64,000 bases of DNA from Chitinophagaceae bacterium (GTDB lineage Bacteria > Bacteroidota > Bacteroidia > Chitinophagales > Chitinophagaceae), in the NCBI GenBank assembly GCA_028288595.1, contig JAQBNK010000038.1, positions 1 through 64,000 of the forward strand, in the 5' to 3' direction. Shown here in pieces: positions 33,290 through 42,055 of the stretch. The first letter of the stretch is position 1. The number at the start of each line of letters is the position of its first letter. A program made the position numbers and the translations under genes. Below the pieces are notes generated by a model that was given only the letters and a program-made list of their open reading frames with translations, did not search any database and had not been told where the DNA came from.

Positions 33290-34291
33290 GTGAAAAAACT
33301 ACAACAACTTCTAACCCTCTTACTGGCATTATCGCTGGTGAGCTTCTCCTCTTATGCCCAGGACAATAGTTATGGTGATGATGAGATCCGCGGATGGATC
33401 AGAACCCCGCAAAATATAGTTAGCGAATACGATGCAAACGTAATTGCAGATAGAGTAATGGATGCGGTTGGGTTAAGCGCCAACTTTGTTATTAAGGCCG
33501 CACGTGTTGATAATGCTGCCGCAATGGTGTTTCGGGGAAAGAGATATATCATGTATAACCCTTCTTTCATGAACCAGATAAACCGTGCTACCGGTAATGA
33601 GTGGGCAGCGATCAGTGTGCTCGCTCACGAGATCGGTCACCAGGTTTTTGATCATTCGCTCGACGGACAGGGCAGCAATCCAAAAAAAGAACTGGAAGCA
33701 GACGCTTTCTCAGGATTTGCATTACGTCGTATGGGTGCTTCGCTTGAAGAAGCACAAGTTGCTATGAAGCTGGTAGCCAATTACCGCGAAGATCCGTCTC
33801 ACCCGCAGGGAGCCGACAGGTTACAGGCAATTGAAAGCGGATGGGTGCTTGCTGATGAACAGGTAAGAAACAATTCTCCACTTGCATCTGCACGAAATCA
33901 AATACGTGAACAAGGCCTTATGGCTTATAACAATAAAAGGAACATGCAGAACAATAGCAATGCTTTTGAAAGCAGGTCCTTTGGAAATAACAGAACGCTC
34001 ACCACTAATACTACCTCCCAGGATGTGCTGGATGAACGTTATATTTTAGGTGATGTTTATTTTAAAAATGATCGTTCCGGTCAATATTTCCTTACTACCA
34101 AATATGATGTGGTGCAGGTAAAAAATAACCGTGTGGTGGTATTAGGTAAATTAGGTGAGCAGAGAAACAGTAATTATCCTTATGTTATTTATGATGATAG
34201 TAATGAAAGGATGCTCGTTGATACCGATGGAAATATTTTATCGGAAGATGGCAGACAACTGGGCCGGTTGAACAGGCACAGCAGGGGATAG
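33290..34291 (+). CDS. Secreted M48-like zinc metallopeptidase
   Basis: A 333-residue exported protein with signal peptide ending near SSYAQ. The zinc site is HEIGH (His113, Glu114, His117), with the third ligand in the ELEADAFSG motif (Glu134 or 136), as in M48 peptidases. The carboxy 100 residues form a separate beta region (YILGDVYFKNDRSGQYFLTTKYDVVQV) that looks like a repeat of short strands. The start is GTG at 33290, immediately before a normal signal sequence. A strong bidirectional terminator follows the stop. Substrate is unknown; periplasmic proteins are likely. Confidence 0.86.
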   Translation: MKKLQQLLTLLLALSLVSFSSYAQDNSYGDDEIRGWIRTPQNIVSEYDANVIADRVMDAVGLSANFVIKAARVDNAAAMVFRGKRYIMYNPSFMNQINRATGNEWAAISVLAHEIGHQVFDHSLDGQGSNPKKELEADAFSGFALRRMGASLEEAQVAMKLVANYREDPSHPQGADRLQAIESGWVLADEQVRNNSPLASARNQIREQGLMAYNNKRNMQNNSNAFESRSFGNNRTLTTNTTSQDVLDERYILGDVYFKNDRSGQYFLTTKYDVVQVKNNRVVVLGKLGEQRNSNYPYVIYDDSNERMLVDTDGNILSEDGRQLGRLNRHSRG

Positions 34292-34304
34292 AAAATATTT
34301 CAAT

Positions 34305-34345
34305 AATAAAAAGAGTGAGCACATTAAATGCTCACTCTTTTTATT
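34305..34345. terminator. Bidirectional terminator between M48 and TPR genes
   Basis: A perfect 17-bp stem (AATAAAAAGAGTGAGCA with its complement) around a 7-nt CATTAAA loop, with A- and T-runs at both ends. It serves the convergent M48 and TPR genes and touches the TPR stop codon by one base. Confidence 0.9.
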
Positions 34346-35091
34346 TAGGGCTGGGCCTCAGCAAAACCTTCCGTCTTTTTATTTTTCTTTTTTCCTTTTT
34401 GCGTTTTAAATCCTGTTTCAGGCACCTCAATTTTCTTTGCGAGTACCGGGCCTTCTTCTTTCATTTTTCTTTTTATAAGGGCGATATACATGGCATCATC
34501 TTCTTCCCCCGATTCGGCGAGGCTCCTGTTGTATAATGCAAGGGCTGACTTATAATCTCCTTTCGCCTCCATTATCCAGGCCTTATAAAAATAAGTTCGT
34601 GGATTACTTCCAAGAGCAAGCGCCATATCAAGATCAGTCAGTGCAGTATCTAATTCGCCGAGGGCAAAGTAATAAAGCGCCCGTCTTGTATAAAATGAAC
34701 CGGTTGGCGTTCTCGCGGTTTTTCTTACTTCTTTCATTAATTCATCATGACTTAGCTGGCGCATTTCGGCATACCTCAGCGAATCAAAAATAACATAAAA
34801 GCTATCGCAGGTTTCTATCAGGCGGATGATGGTCTTACGCTTTACCAGATCCACAAACTCATCATTTCGCTTTCCTGAAGAATCATGATATAAGCTAATA
34901 GCACCTGTAACAACAAGCGATTGATTAGCCTTCACCAGGTCGCTGAAGTAACCTAAAAACGGGTCTTCACTTTGCAGGGAAGAAGCGTGTATATAATCGC
35001 ATAATTTTTTTGAACAGAGATTAACCAGCGAGTCCTGGCTGAAAGTATTTATTGAAATACATAAGCAGGTTATGAAAAGCAACTGTTTCAT
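34345..35091 (-). CDS. Secreted TPR-repeat protein
   Basis: A 248-residue exported protein with signal MKQLLFITCLCISINTFSQ. The middle (about 130-215) holds tetratricopeptide units: RRALYYFALGELDTALTDLD, then AWIMEAKGDYKSALALYNRSL. The amino part is helical with no recognised motif. The tail is lysine-rich (TQKGKKKNKKTEG). TPR proteins mediate protein contacts; a partner cannot be named. It is a single gene closed by the bidirectional terminator. Confidence 0.82.
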   Translation of the reverse strand: MKQLLFITCLCISINTFSQDSLVNLCSKKLCDYIHASSLQSEDPFLGYFSDLVKANQSLVVTGAISLYHDSSGKRNDEFVDLVKRKTIIRLIETCDSFYVIFDSLRYAEMRQLSHDELMKEVRKTARTPTGSFYTRRALYYFALGELDTALTDLDMALALGSNPRTYFYKAWIMEAKGDYKSALALYNRSLAESGEEDDAMYIALIKRKMKEEGPVLAKKIEVPETGFKTQKGKKKNKKTEGFAEAQP

Positions 35092-35204
35092 ATATCCAAT
35101 CTATGAAATTGATTTTATAAATACTATCATAATTTGATGTACGGCTTTTTCTCTTTAGGAAAAAAAAGTAGTAGTATTATAATCGGCGTACAGTGCCTAG
35201 ATAT

Positions 35205-35993
35205 ATGAAAAGAATTTACCACTCACTGCTTTCAATTATGCTGTTGCTCCTGCTAAACAGTGTTACTTCTTTTTCTCAATTTCCAAGATTTAAAGTCCTT
35301 GCATTTTATTCTGATAAAGTAGAACGGGATCACCGGGCTTTTGCCAGTGATGCCATTAAATTTTTTAAAGACCTGACAGTAGGAAATGGTTTTGTGTTCG
35401 ATACAACCAGTAATATGTCCGACCTTGATGAAGAAAAATTAAAACCTTATACCCTTATTATGTGGCTGAATGATTTTCCACATACATCTGCGCAGCGAGA
35501 CGCTTTTACGAAGTACATGGAAAGCGGCGGCGGATGGCTGGGATTTCATGTTGCCGGTTACAACGACAAAGACACTAACTGGCCCTGGTTCGTACAGTTT
35601 CTGGGAGGTGCCATCTTTTATAATAATAACTGGCCGCCAATGCCTGCTAAAATGGTGATAGAAGATAATAATCACCCTATAACAAAAGGCTTACCCCAAA
35701 ACTATATTTCTCCTTCAAATGAATGGTACCAGTGGAAGCCAAGTCCCCGCGAAAATAAAAATGTAAAGGTACTGGCATCTCTTTCTGTTGATAATTATCC
35801 CCTTGGTTTGAAAGATATAATCCGGAACGGCGATACACCAGTTATGTGGAGCAACACACAATACCGCATGGTATATATGAACATTGGCCACGGGGATAAA
35901 ATATTTATGGACGCTACTCAAAATAAAATGATCATAGCAGCGATGCGTTACCTTGTCGCTGCCGATAAAAAAGGAAATGTTTTTAAAGACTAA
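35205..35993 (+). CDS. Secreted ThuA-like protein
   Basis: A 262-residue exported protein. I start at the ATG at 35205, giving MKRIYHSLLSIMLLLLLNSVTSFSQ as signal; a GTG 12 bp upstream is possible. The mature part is the ThuA fold, a glutamine-amidotransferase-like domain: FKVLAFYSDKVERDH, LIMWLNDFP, ESGGGWLGFHVAG and a late RMVYMNIGHGD. ThuA proteins are linked to trehalose or other sugar use, but their biochemical activity is not settled. The remnant of a VOC gene follows directly after the stop. Confidence 0.84.
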   Translation: MKRIYHSLLSIMLLLLLNSVTSFSQFPRFKVLAFYSDKVERDHRAFASDAIKFFKDLTVGNGFVFDTTSNMSDLDEEKLKPYTLIMWLNDFPHTSAQRDAFTKYMESGGGWLGFHVAGYNDKDTNWPWFVQFLGGAIFYNNNWPPMPAKMVIEDNNHPITKGLPQNYISPSNEWYQWKPSPRENKNVKVLASLSVDNYPLGLKDIIRNGDTPVMWSNTQYRMVYMNIGHGDKIFMDATQNKMIIAAMRYLVAADKKGNVFKD

Positions 35994-35998
35994 TTCTA

Positions 35999-36100
35999 AA
36001 CGGTGGGAAGATCGTTCAGCCGGTTGGCCTGGATTCTCCTGAAATAACAGCAAGATTTAGTGACCCTTCCGGAAATATCCTTGGGCTGTATCAGCAATAG
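35999..36100 (+). pseudogene. 3' remnant of a VOC / glyoxalase-family gene
   Basis: Directly after the ThuA stop an open frame without a start reads NGGKIVQPVGLDSPEIT, then ARFSDPSGNILGLYQQ and TAG. The pattern GGKxVxPV ... FxDPSGNxxGLYQ is the carboxy end of VOC-superfamily proteins (glyoxalase/bleomycin-resistance type). The upstream part of that gene is gone; the ThuA gene lies there instead. It appears to be the scar of a deletion. The rest of the gap to 36357, about 257 bp, holds no gene I can support. Confidence 0.7.
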
Positions 36101-36357
36101 CGGAATAAATTCTTCAAATAACTTTCATCATAAGGCAAAGAGGTTCCTCCACTCCAATATTCTTAGCCTTCATCTGTGCCGGAAAATCATAAATTGGAAA
36201 GTCGCTAAAATTTGTCTGCTAAAAAAAGGCCGGTATTTCGTTCTTCTATCGTTGAAAAAAGCTTCCCCAATGCGGGAACAAGCGAAAGGCACAATCATTG
36301 TTGATAATCAGGTATCTGGTAGATTAATCCTTAGATTTTAAAAAGCCAAGCGGCAAT

Positions 36358-37167
36358 ATGGAGCGTAATACAGAACAATTAAAAATTGTACCTGCAGAAA
36401 AATCAATTATTTCTAAAGGAGTGGATGATTTTTTTCTGGGCGTTTACAATGTCTGGAAATTTATCGGCCGATTTTTTAAAGAAGGCTTTTTGCCTCCATT
36501 TGAAATTAAAGAGATCGTTAACCAATGTTATTCTGTTGGTTTTAGATCGCTGCCTTTGATTTCTCTTACGGGTTTTATTACGGGCATGGTGTTTACTAAA
36601 CAATCAAGGCCATCACTTGCATCGTTCGGGGCAACATCATGGTTGCCCTCACTCATATCCATAGCGGTTATACGGGCATTGGCGCCGTTGGTTACAGCAT
36701 TGATCGTGGCCGGGAAAGTGGGCTCTAATATGGGTGCTGAGCTGGGATCTATGAAAGTGACGGAACAGATTGATGCGATGGAAGTATCGGGTACCAATCC
36801 TTTTAAGTTCCTGGTTTCAACACGGGTTATGGCCATCACTTTTATGCTGCCGGTACTTGTGATCTATTCGGGCCTGATCGGAATGATGGGATCCTACCTG
36901 AATGTTCACAGCAACGAACAGACAAGTTTTACCGCATTTTTTAAAACTGCTTTTATGCCGATATCATTTCTTGATATCATTTCTTCTGTTTTAAAATCGA
37001 CCATATTTGGATTTACCATCGGGATAACGGGATGTTACCAGGGATATCATGCAGAGAATGGTACCCAGGGTGTGGGTAAAGCAGCTAATACTGCCGTGGT
37101 AATTGCTATGATCTTAATTTTTGTTGAAGAAATGCTGATCGTTCAGCTTGTAAATGTAATAAGATGA
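36358..37167 (+). CDS. mlaE: MlaE-family lipid ABC transporter permease
   Basis: A 269-residue inner-membrane permease of the MCE/Mla type, which moves phospholipids between the inner and outer membrane. The hallmark region is complete: GFITGMVFTKQSRP, VIRALAPLVTALIVAGKVGS and NMGAELGSMKVTEQIDAMEV, with five hydrophobic segments. It is first in an operon with an MlaF-like ATPase and an MCE protein. No mlaB or mlaC is present here. Confidence 0.93.
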   Translation: MERNTEQLKIVPAEKSIISKGVDDFFLGVYNVWKFIGRFFKEGFLPPFEIKEIVNQCYSVGFRSLPLISLTGFITGMVFTKQSRPSLASFGATSWLPSLISIAVIRALAPLVTALIVAGKVGSNMGAELGSMKVTEQIDAMEVSGTNPFKFLVSTRVMAITFMLPVLVIYSGLIGMMGSYLNVHSNEQTSFTAFFKTAFMPISFLDIISSVLKSTIFGFTIGITGCYQGYHAENGTQGVGKAANTAVVIAMILIFVEEMLIVQLVNVIR

Positions 37168-37191
37168 TAAAAATGAATCATTACTATAAGA

Positions 37192-38001
37192 ATGAATATT
37201 TCGATAAAAAGTTTAGAGTTGAATATGCCAGCAGAAACGGGGAATAATAAAAAGGAAGTGGTGATCGCCATAAGGCAATTAAAAAAATCTTTTAATGGCC
37301 GGGCCGTCCTGAATGGCGTTGATATTGATATATGCCGCGGTGAAAACCTGGCAGTACTGGGACGTTCAGGAACAGGAAAATCTGTTTTGATCAAGATTAT
37401 TTCCGGGCTGTTAAAGCCTGACAGCGGCACGGTAAAAGTTTTTGGTAAGGAAGTGGACAAACTAAACCTGCCAGCCTTGCAGGAACTACGGCAGAAAATA
37501 GGATTCTCATTTCAAAACAGCGCCTTGTATGATAGTATGAGCGTAAGAGAAAACCTGGAATTCCCATTAGTAAGGAACAGGCCAAAAATAAAAAAGAAAG
37601 AAGTGAATGATGCAGTTGAAAGGGTTCTTACGGATGTAGGCTTATTGAAAACTATTGACCAGATGCCTGCAGAACTTTCGGGTGGACAGCGTAAACGAAT
37701 TGGCATTGCACGAACACTAATTCTTCAGCCCGAAATAATGTTGTATGATGAACCTACTGCGGGGCTGGATCCCATAACAAGTATAGAGATCAATAACCTG
37801 ATAAACCAGGTGCAGCACGAATACAACACGACCTCTTTAATAATTACCCATGATCTTACCTGTGCAAAAACAACTGCGGATACCGTAACAATGCTTGTGG
37901 AAGGTAAATTTTTACCCACCGCGAACTTCGAAAAGTTTTTCGAAAGACAGGATGAGAGTGTACGAACTTTTTACGATTACAACTTTATTAATTACAAATG
38001 A
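37192..38001 (+). CDS. mlaF: MlaF-family lipid ABC transporter ATPase
   Basis: A 269-residue nucleotide-binding protein. Walker A is GRSGTGKSV, the Q-loop is FSFQNSALYDSMSV (typical of MlaF), the signature is LSGGQRKRIGIART, Walker B is MLYDEPTAGLD and the switch histidine is in ITHD. A start at an internal ATG (MPAETGNN) would also fit; I keep the first. It lies 24 bp after the permease gene and overlaps the MCE gene by 4 bp. Confidence 0.94.
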   Translation: MNISIKSLELNMPAETGNNKKEVVIAIRQLKKSFNGRAVLNGVDIDICRGENLAVLGRSGTGKSVLIKIISGLLKPDSGTVKVFGKEVDKLNLPALQELRQKIGFSFQNSALYDSMSVRENLEFPLVRNRPKIKKKEVNDAVERVLTDVGLLKTIDQMPAELSGGQRKRIGIARTLILQPEIMLYDEPTAGLDPITSIEINNLINQVQHEYNTTSLIITHDLTCAKTTADTVTMLVEGKFLPTANFEKFFERQDESVRTFYDYNFINYK

Positions 38002-38969
38002 GAACAGTAAAAAATAATCGCAGCGTAGTAGTAGGAATCTTTATATTCCTGGGCCTCGCCATTTTAGTGTTCACCATATTTACACTAGGGGGTCAGAAAA
38101 AAACATTTGTAAAATCGTTTACGATCAATGCAGTGTTTAATGACGTTAATGGATTATTGCAGGGTGGCAACGTTTGGTTCTCCGGGGTTAAGATAGGAAC
38201 GGTGAAGCATATGAGTTTTTATGGAAATTCCCGTGTACTGGTGGCTATGAGTATAGAAGAATCTTTACACTCTCACATTCGCAAAGATGCATTTGCGAAA
38301 ATCGGTTCTGAAGGTTTGATCGGGAATAAAATAGTGGTTATTTATGGCGGCACACTTGCTGCACCACCCGTAGCAAAAAATGATTTTCTAAAGGTGGAAT
38401 CTTCAGCCAGCACAGAAGATATGATGGCCACATTGCAGGCAAACAATAAAAACATCCTTGAAATAACAACAAAATTTAAAAGCATCAGCAGTAAAATTGA
38501 CAGCGGAAACGGAGTTTTATCAACCTTAATCAATGACCGTACGATGGCGAATAATTTAAAAACAACAGTCGCCAGTTTACAGGCAGCGGCAGTAAAAACA
38601 AATAATGCTTTATCACAGTTGGAAAATTTTTCAGCACAGTTAAATAAACCGGGTCATTCCATTCATGATCTGGCTAACGATACAACCATGTTCCATAATA
38701 TTAAGGGAACCGTATCCAAATTACAAAATGCCGTAAATGATGTAAATGCTTTCTCTGCGAACCTGAAAACAGTAAGCGATAAAATGATCCGGAATAATAA
38801 TGTGATAGGCGTTCTCACAAATGATACCGCAACCGCCGGCTCATTAAAAACGACTTTTAAAAACCTGGAGTCCGGAAGCCATAAACTGGATGAAGATCTT
38901 GAAGCAGTACAGCATAATTTCCTGCTAAGGGGCTTCTTCAGAAAAAAAGCTAAAGGAAAAATACAATAA
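37998..38969 (+). CDS. mlaD: MCE-domain (MlaD-like) substrate-binding protein
   Basis: A 323-residue protein with one amino-terminal membrane helix (about 11-31) and an MCE domain at about 38-115 (FNDVNGLLQGGNVWFSGVKI, then KIGSEGLIGNKIVVIYGG). After it comes a long helical, Asn/Thr-rich region with heptad character, such as LKTTVASLQAAAVKTNNALS. This is the standard layout of an inner-membrane-anchored, periplasmic lipid-carrying hexamer. It completes the Mla-like operon and is longer than E. coli MlaD because of the helical tail. Confidence 0.92.
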   Translation: MRTVKNNRSVVVGIFIFLGLAILVFTIFTLGGQKKTFVKSFTINAVFNDVNGLLQGGNVWFSGVKIGTVKHMSFYGNSRVLVAMSIEESLHSHIRKDAFAKIGSEGLIGNKIVVIYGGTLAAPPVAKNDFLKVESSASTEDMMATLQANNKNILEITTKFKSISSKIDSGNGVLSTLINDRTMANNLKTTVASLQAAAVKTNNALSQLENFSAQLNKPGHSIHDLANDTTMFHNIKGTVSKLQNAVNDVNAFSANLKTVSDKMIRNNNVIGVLTNDTATAGSLKTTFKNLESGSHKLDEDLEAVQHNFLLRGFFRKKAKGKIQ

Positions 38970-39047
38970 GAGAGAAAAAGTGATCTAAAATAAAAACGTA
39001 AACACGCTATACAATCTTCAATTTTCCACTTCCCATTTTCGATCTAC

Positions 39048-40178
39048 TTAACTTCTCTCCATGGCCCTCATCCATCTTTCAGGAATATCATTAGCACAGG
39101 CGATGGTATAATCATTAGGGCTGCAGGCAATATATTTTCCATCGGGCATCTGCATCCACCATCTGCCTGTCTTTTTACTTTGTAAAAATGTTGCCTGCAT
39201 TTCAGAGAATGCTAATTTGAATTCATTGAAATATTCTGTTTCATGCAAACCCGCTTCTTCCCGCCCTTTATACATTCCATCCATTACATACCATAGCATT
39301 TGACTGATCTGTTTGGCTGTAAGATCGTGGGTATCAAGTGAAGGGAGATAACCATAAATACCGATGGAAGATGTGTTACGGCTCATGCCCGCATATTGCA
39401 TCAGCATACAGGCCTCTTCACCGGTAAACCCATTGGGTGTAAGATGATTTGCAGGTGCATTTGCATGCTGAATGGCAGTGATATCAAAACTAAAAAGATG
39501 GGTATTACGAATCACAGGTTCCATCTCTTCCATTTTTTCTCTTACAGTACCGAGACGAAAACAATCGAACCGAAGCTTATCGATCGTTTCCAGCATATCA
39601 GGATGAACCAGATAACTCTGAAAGCCTATGTGATTATAATGCTTTACGAAATTGGGCTGGCCCGTCAGCATCTCCATCAGGAAACGATCAGCAGCAAGCG
39701 GACTATCCCAGCACAGATCAATTTTTGAATCAATATTAACTACTTCAATAACGCGTTCAAGTTCTGCATAAGCCTTGTATTGTTGTAAAGCAAGGTCATG
39801 AGTACCTCCGAGAATAATAACCTTTTTTCCTGCCTGCACCAGGTCTTTCACAACCGCTCTTAAGGCAGCTAGCCGGTCATTTAAAGACGCACCTTTCTTT
39901 ATATTTCCGAGATCAGCAACTCTTACATTTTTATGCCAGTGATATAATGCATAAAACTGTTTTCGAATTCGGTCAGGCGCATCTTCATCTGCTAGTGCGG
40001 GACCTGCACCGCTGTTTTCTGAACAACCTACCAACACCATATCTATATCCTGTAAATCAGGAAAGTCATTTTCATAAATGGTGATGTGTTTCCCGAGCTG
40101 GGCATCTTTAAATCCTTCATCTCCTGATAAAACCAGAGGGTTGACCGGATCGAGAAAATCGGTGAGGGTGTGAAGCAT
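39048..40178 (-). CDS. Arginase-fold protein with two altered metal ligands (HutG-like)
   Basis: A 376-residue ureohydrolase-family protein, the kind often labelled formimidoylglutamase in Bacteroidota. The first metal motif GGTHD (His127) is intact. The second, normally DAHxD, is DSKID (Asp150, Lys152, Asp154), and the third, normally SFDID, is SFDIT (Asp232, Thr234). So two of the six manganese ligands are replaced. The carboxy end adds about 60 residues rich in Trp and Met (RWWMQMPDGKY). It may be a pseudoenzyme or bind metal differently. The gene is single, and no other histidine-degradation gene is nearby. Confidence 0.78.
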   Translation of the reverse strand: MLHTLTDFLDPVNPLVLSGDEGFKDAQLGKHITIYENDFPDLQDIDMVLVGCSENSGAGPALADEDAPDRIRKQFYALYHWHKNVRVADLGNIKKGASLNDRLAALRAVVKDLVQAGKKVIILGGTHDLALQQYKAYAELERVIEVVNIDSKIDLCWDSPLAADRFLMEMLTGQPNFVKHYNHIGFQSYLVHPDMLETIDKLRFDCFRLGTVREKMEEMEPVIRNTHLFSFDITAIQHANAPANHLTPNGFTGEEACMLMQYAGMSRNTSSIGIYGYLPSLDTHDLTAKQISQMLWYVMDGMYKGREEAGLHETEYFNEFKLAFSEMQATFLQSKKTGRWWMQMPDGKYIACSPNDYTIACANDIPERWMRAMERS

Positions 40179-40306
40179 GCGTCAAAAATAGGAGATTTGA
40201 AGATAAGTTGGCGGTTGGTATTGTGCATCGGTCGAAGTGGGCACCAGAGCTTATTTAACAACTACTCTACCAACTGATTTAACGCTTTAACTTCATGCTC
40301 TGCAAT

Positions 40307-40314
40307 TATATTTG
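40307..40314 (+). promoter_or_regulatory. Perfect -7 box in front of batD (TATATTTG)
   Basis: TATATTTG matches TAnnTTTG fully and lies 10 bp before the ATG at 40325. Transcription would start only a few bases before the codon, giving a nearly leaderless mRNA. It also argues against the upstream in-frame ATG at 40295, which would be inside or above the promoter. The -33 side is weak. Confidence 0.45.
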
Positions 40315-40324
40315 CAGCCATAAA

Positions 40325-42055
40325 ATGAGAAATCGTTATAACATATTATTTACTGTTTTACTCCTGTTTTCTTTTTCCGCAGCTAATTCGCAGCTCAGTT
40401 TCGAAATACGTGTTAGTACCAGAACTATTTTTTCGAACCAGGAAGTGCAGGCTGAATATGTAGTAAAAAATGCTACCCGCCTGGAAAGTTTTACCGGGCC
40501 TCAATTTAATGGCTGGAAGATCATATCAGGTCCGGTATACTCTTCACAACAGTCTAATATCAACGGGCAAATTTCAAATGAAGTATCATATGTCTATGTG
40601 CTCGTACCTGCAAGAGCAGGCAGGCTGATCTTACCTGGCACAACAGTAGTTGCAGCAGGAAAAACATTATCCTGCAAACCGGTAAGTATTATGGTGAAGA
40701 GTGGAAAGGCACCAAATGCTTCTCCTCCGCAAAGTTCATTGCCTTCATTATTTGATGATGTTTTCTCAGGCAATAGTTTTAATATTCCTGAACTAAGAGG
40801 AGGTCAGACACCCGCATCTTTTATTAAAAATCATGTGTTCATCAGGTGCGAAACAACAACGGGTCATTGTTATGCCGGCGAGCCCGTGCAGGTAACTTAT
40901 CATTTATATGCTGATATCAACTGTCAGTTAAAAGTAGAAAAACAGCCAGCCTTCAGTGGTTGCAGTATTCTGGAAATGCCCTATGATGAGTATCCTGATA
41001 ACGTAACCATAAAAGGAAGAAATTATAAAGCCTACATAGTGCGGAAAGTACAGGTTATTCCCCTGCAACCAGGCAATGTAGAACTACCACCAGCGAGTGT
41101 AGATTGCACGTTCGACCTACTGGGAACAGACCAGCTGAAGCATAGCTATAAAACGTTATTAAAAAGTGATTCGAAAATGCTGACGGTAGTGCCGCTTCCG
41201 CACGATACTTCAGGAAAGTTCGCAGGTGCTATTGGCAATTTCACTATCACCGCTCACGTGCAACATCCCCAGTCACCCGCAGGAGAAACAAATTCATTAA
41301 CGATCAATATAGACGGGCAGGGAAATTTACAGAATGCAACTTACAGCGGCATCGATTGGCCCGCAGGAGTAGAACATTATGATGCTAAAGAAAACCTGGA
41401 AACCGACAAGGCTTTGTTTCCGGCAGGCATGAACAAAAGCTGGGACATTCCTTTTATCATTAAACAACCGGGCGAAGTTGTTATACCACCGGTAAAACTT
41501 ACTTATTTCAATACTGTCCATAACAGGTATGAAACAGTAAGCAGCGATGTCATTAAAATACAGGTAACTCCTCCCTTAGAGAAAGGAAGAAATTATTATA
41601 ATCCTGATATCAATCTTGACAATAAAAAATATTTATGGATCATTCCTGCCCTCGCTCTTACTGTTGGATTTATCCTGATATTAACGAACAAAAAGAAAAA
41701 GAAAATCATTGTTCAGAAAGAGGTAATGCCAGAACCAGTAGTTACGCCCGTTAAGGATGAACCGCATTTCAGTAAAATATTTCTTCATGCACAAAGCATT
41801 AAAGACGATAAAGTATTTTTAAAAAGAACACGTGCCATACTGGAAGAACTGCTTCAGTATTATGGAAAAGGATCAACAGAAAATGGGCTAATGCAATTAC
41901 AGCAAAAAGATCCGCCACTTCATTCACAAATGAAATCGATGATACATCATCTGGATACGATACTGTTCAGCCCTTTTGCAATTTTCTATGACCGGGATGA
42001 ATTATCTGAGCAGGTGAATGAACTGATTGTGAAAGTTAAATCTCTTATGGAGTGA
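40325..42055 (+). CDS. batD: BatD-family membrane protein
   Basis: A 576-residue exported and membrane-anchored protein. Signal MRNRYNILFTVLLLFSFSAANSQ is followed by BatD-type beta domains: the opening LSFEIRVSTRTIFSNQEVQ, PQFNGWKIISGP and PARAGRLILPG. A hydrophobic helix (about 435-452, WIIPALALTVGFILIL) and a basic stretch precede a cytoplasmic helical tail. BatD belongs to the Bat operon linked to oxygen tolerance in Bacteroides, but batA, batB, batC and batE are not in this window. It ends 11 bp inside the convergent response regulator gene. Confidence 0.88.
   Translation: MRNRYNILFTVLLLFSFSAANSQLSFEIRVSTRTIFSNQEVQAEYVVKNATRLESFTGPQFNGWKIISGPVYSSQQSNINGQISNEVSYVYVLVPARAGRLILPGTTVVAAGKTLSCKPVSIMVKSGKAPNASPPQSSLPSLFDDVFSGNSFNIPELRGGQTPASFIKNHVFIRCETTTGHCYAGEPVQVTYHLYADINCQLKVEKQPAFSGCSILEMPYDEYPDNVTIKGRNYKAYIVRKVQVIPLQPGNVELPPASVDCTFDLLGTDQLKHSYKTLLKSDSKMLTVVPLPHDTSGKFAGAIGNFTITAHVQHPQSPAGETNSLTINIDGQGNLQNATYSGIDWPAGVEHYDAKENLETDKALFPAGMNKSWDIPFIIKQPGEVVIPPVKLTYFNTVHNRYETVSSDVIKIQVTPPLEKGRNYYNPDINLDNKKYLWIIPALALTVGFILILTNKKKKKIIVQKEVMPEPVVTPVKDEPHFSKIFLHAQSIKDDKVFLKRTRAILEELLQYYGKGSTENGLMQLQQKDPPLHSQMKSMIHHLDTILFSPFAIFYDRDELSEQVNELIVKVKSLME

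Noticed and set aside
36060-36341. 93-codon open frame before mlaE
   Set aside because: The translation is rich in Lys, Leu, His and Ser with no domain, it overlaps the VOC remnant in another frame, and it has no start context.
40295-40324. Upstream ATG adding ten residues to BatD
   Set aside because: It would place a Cys/His-rich tail before a clean signal peptide and overlaps a perfect -7 box.
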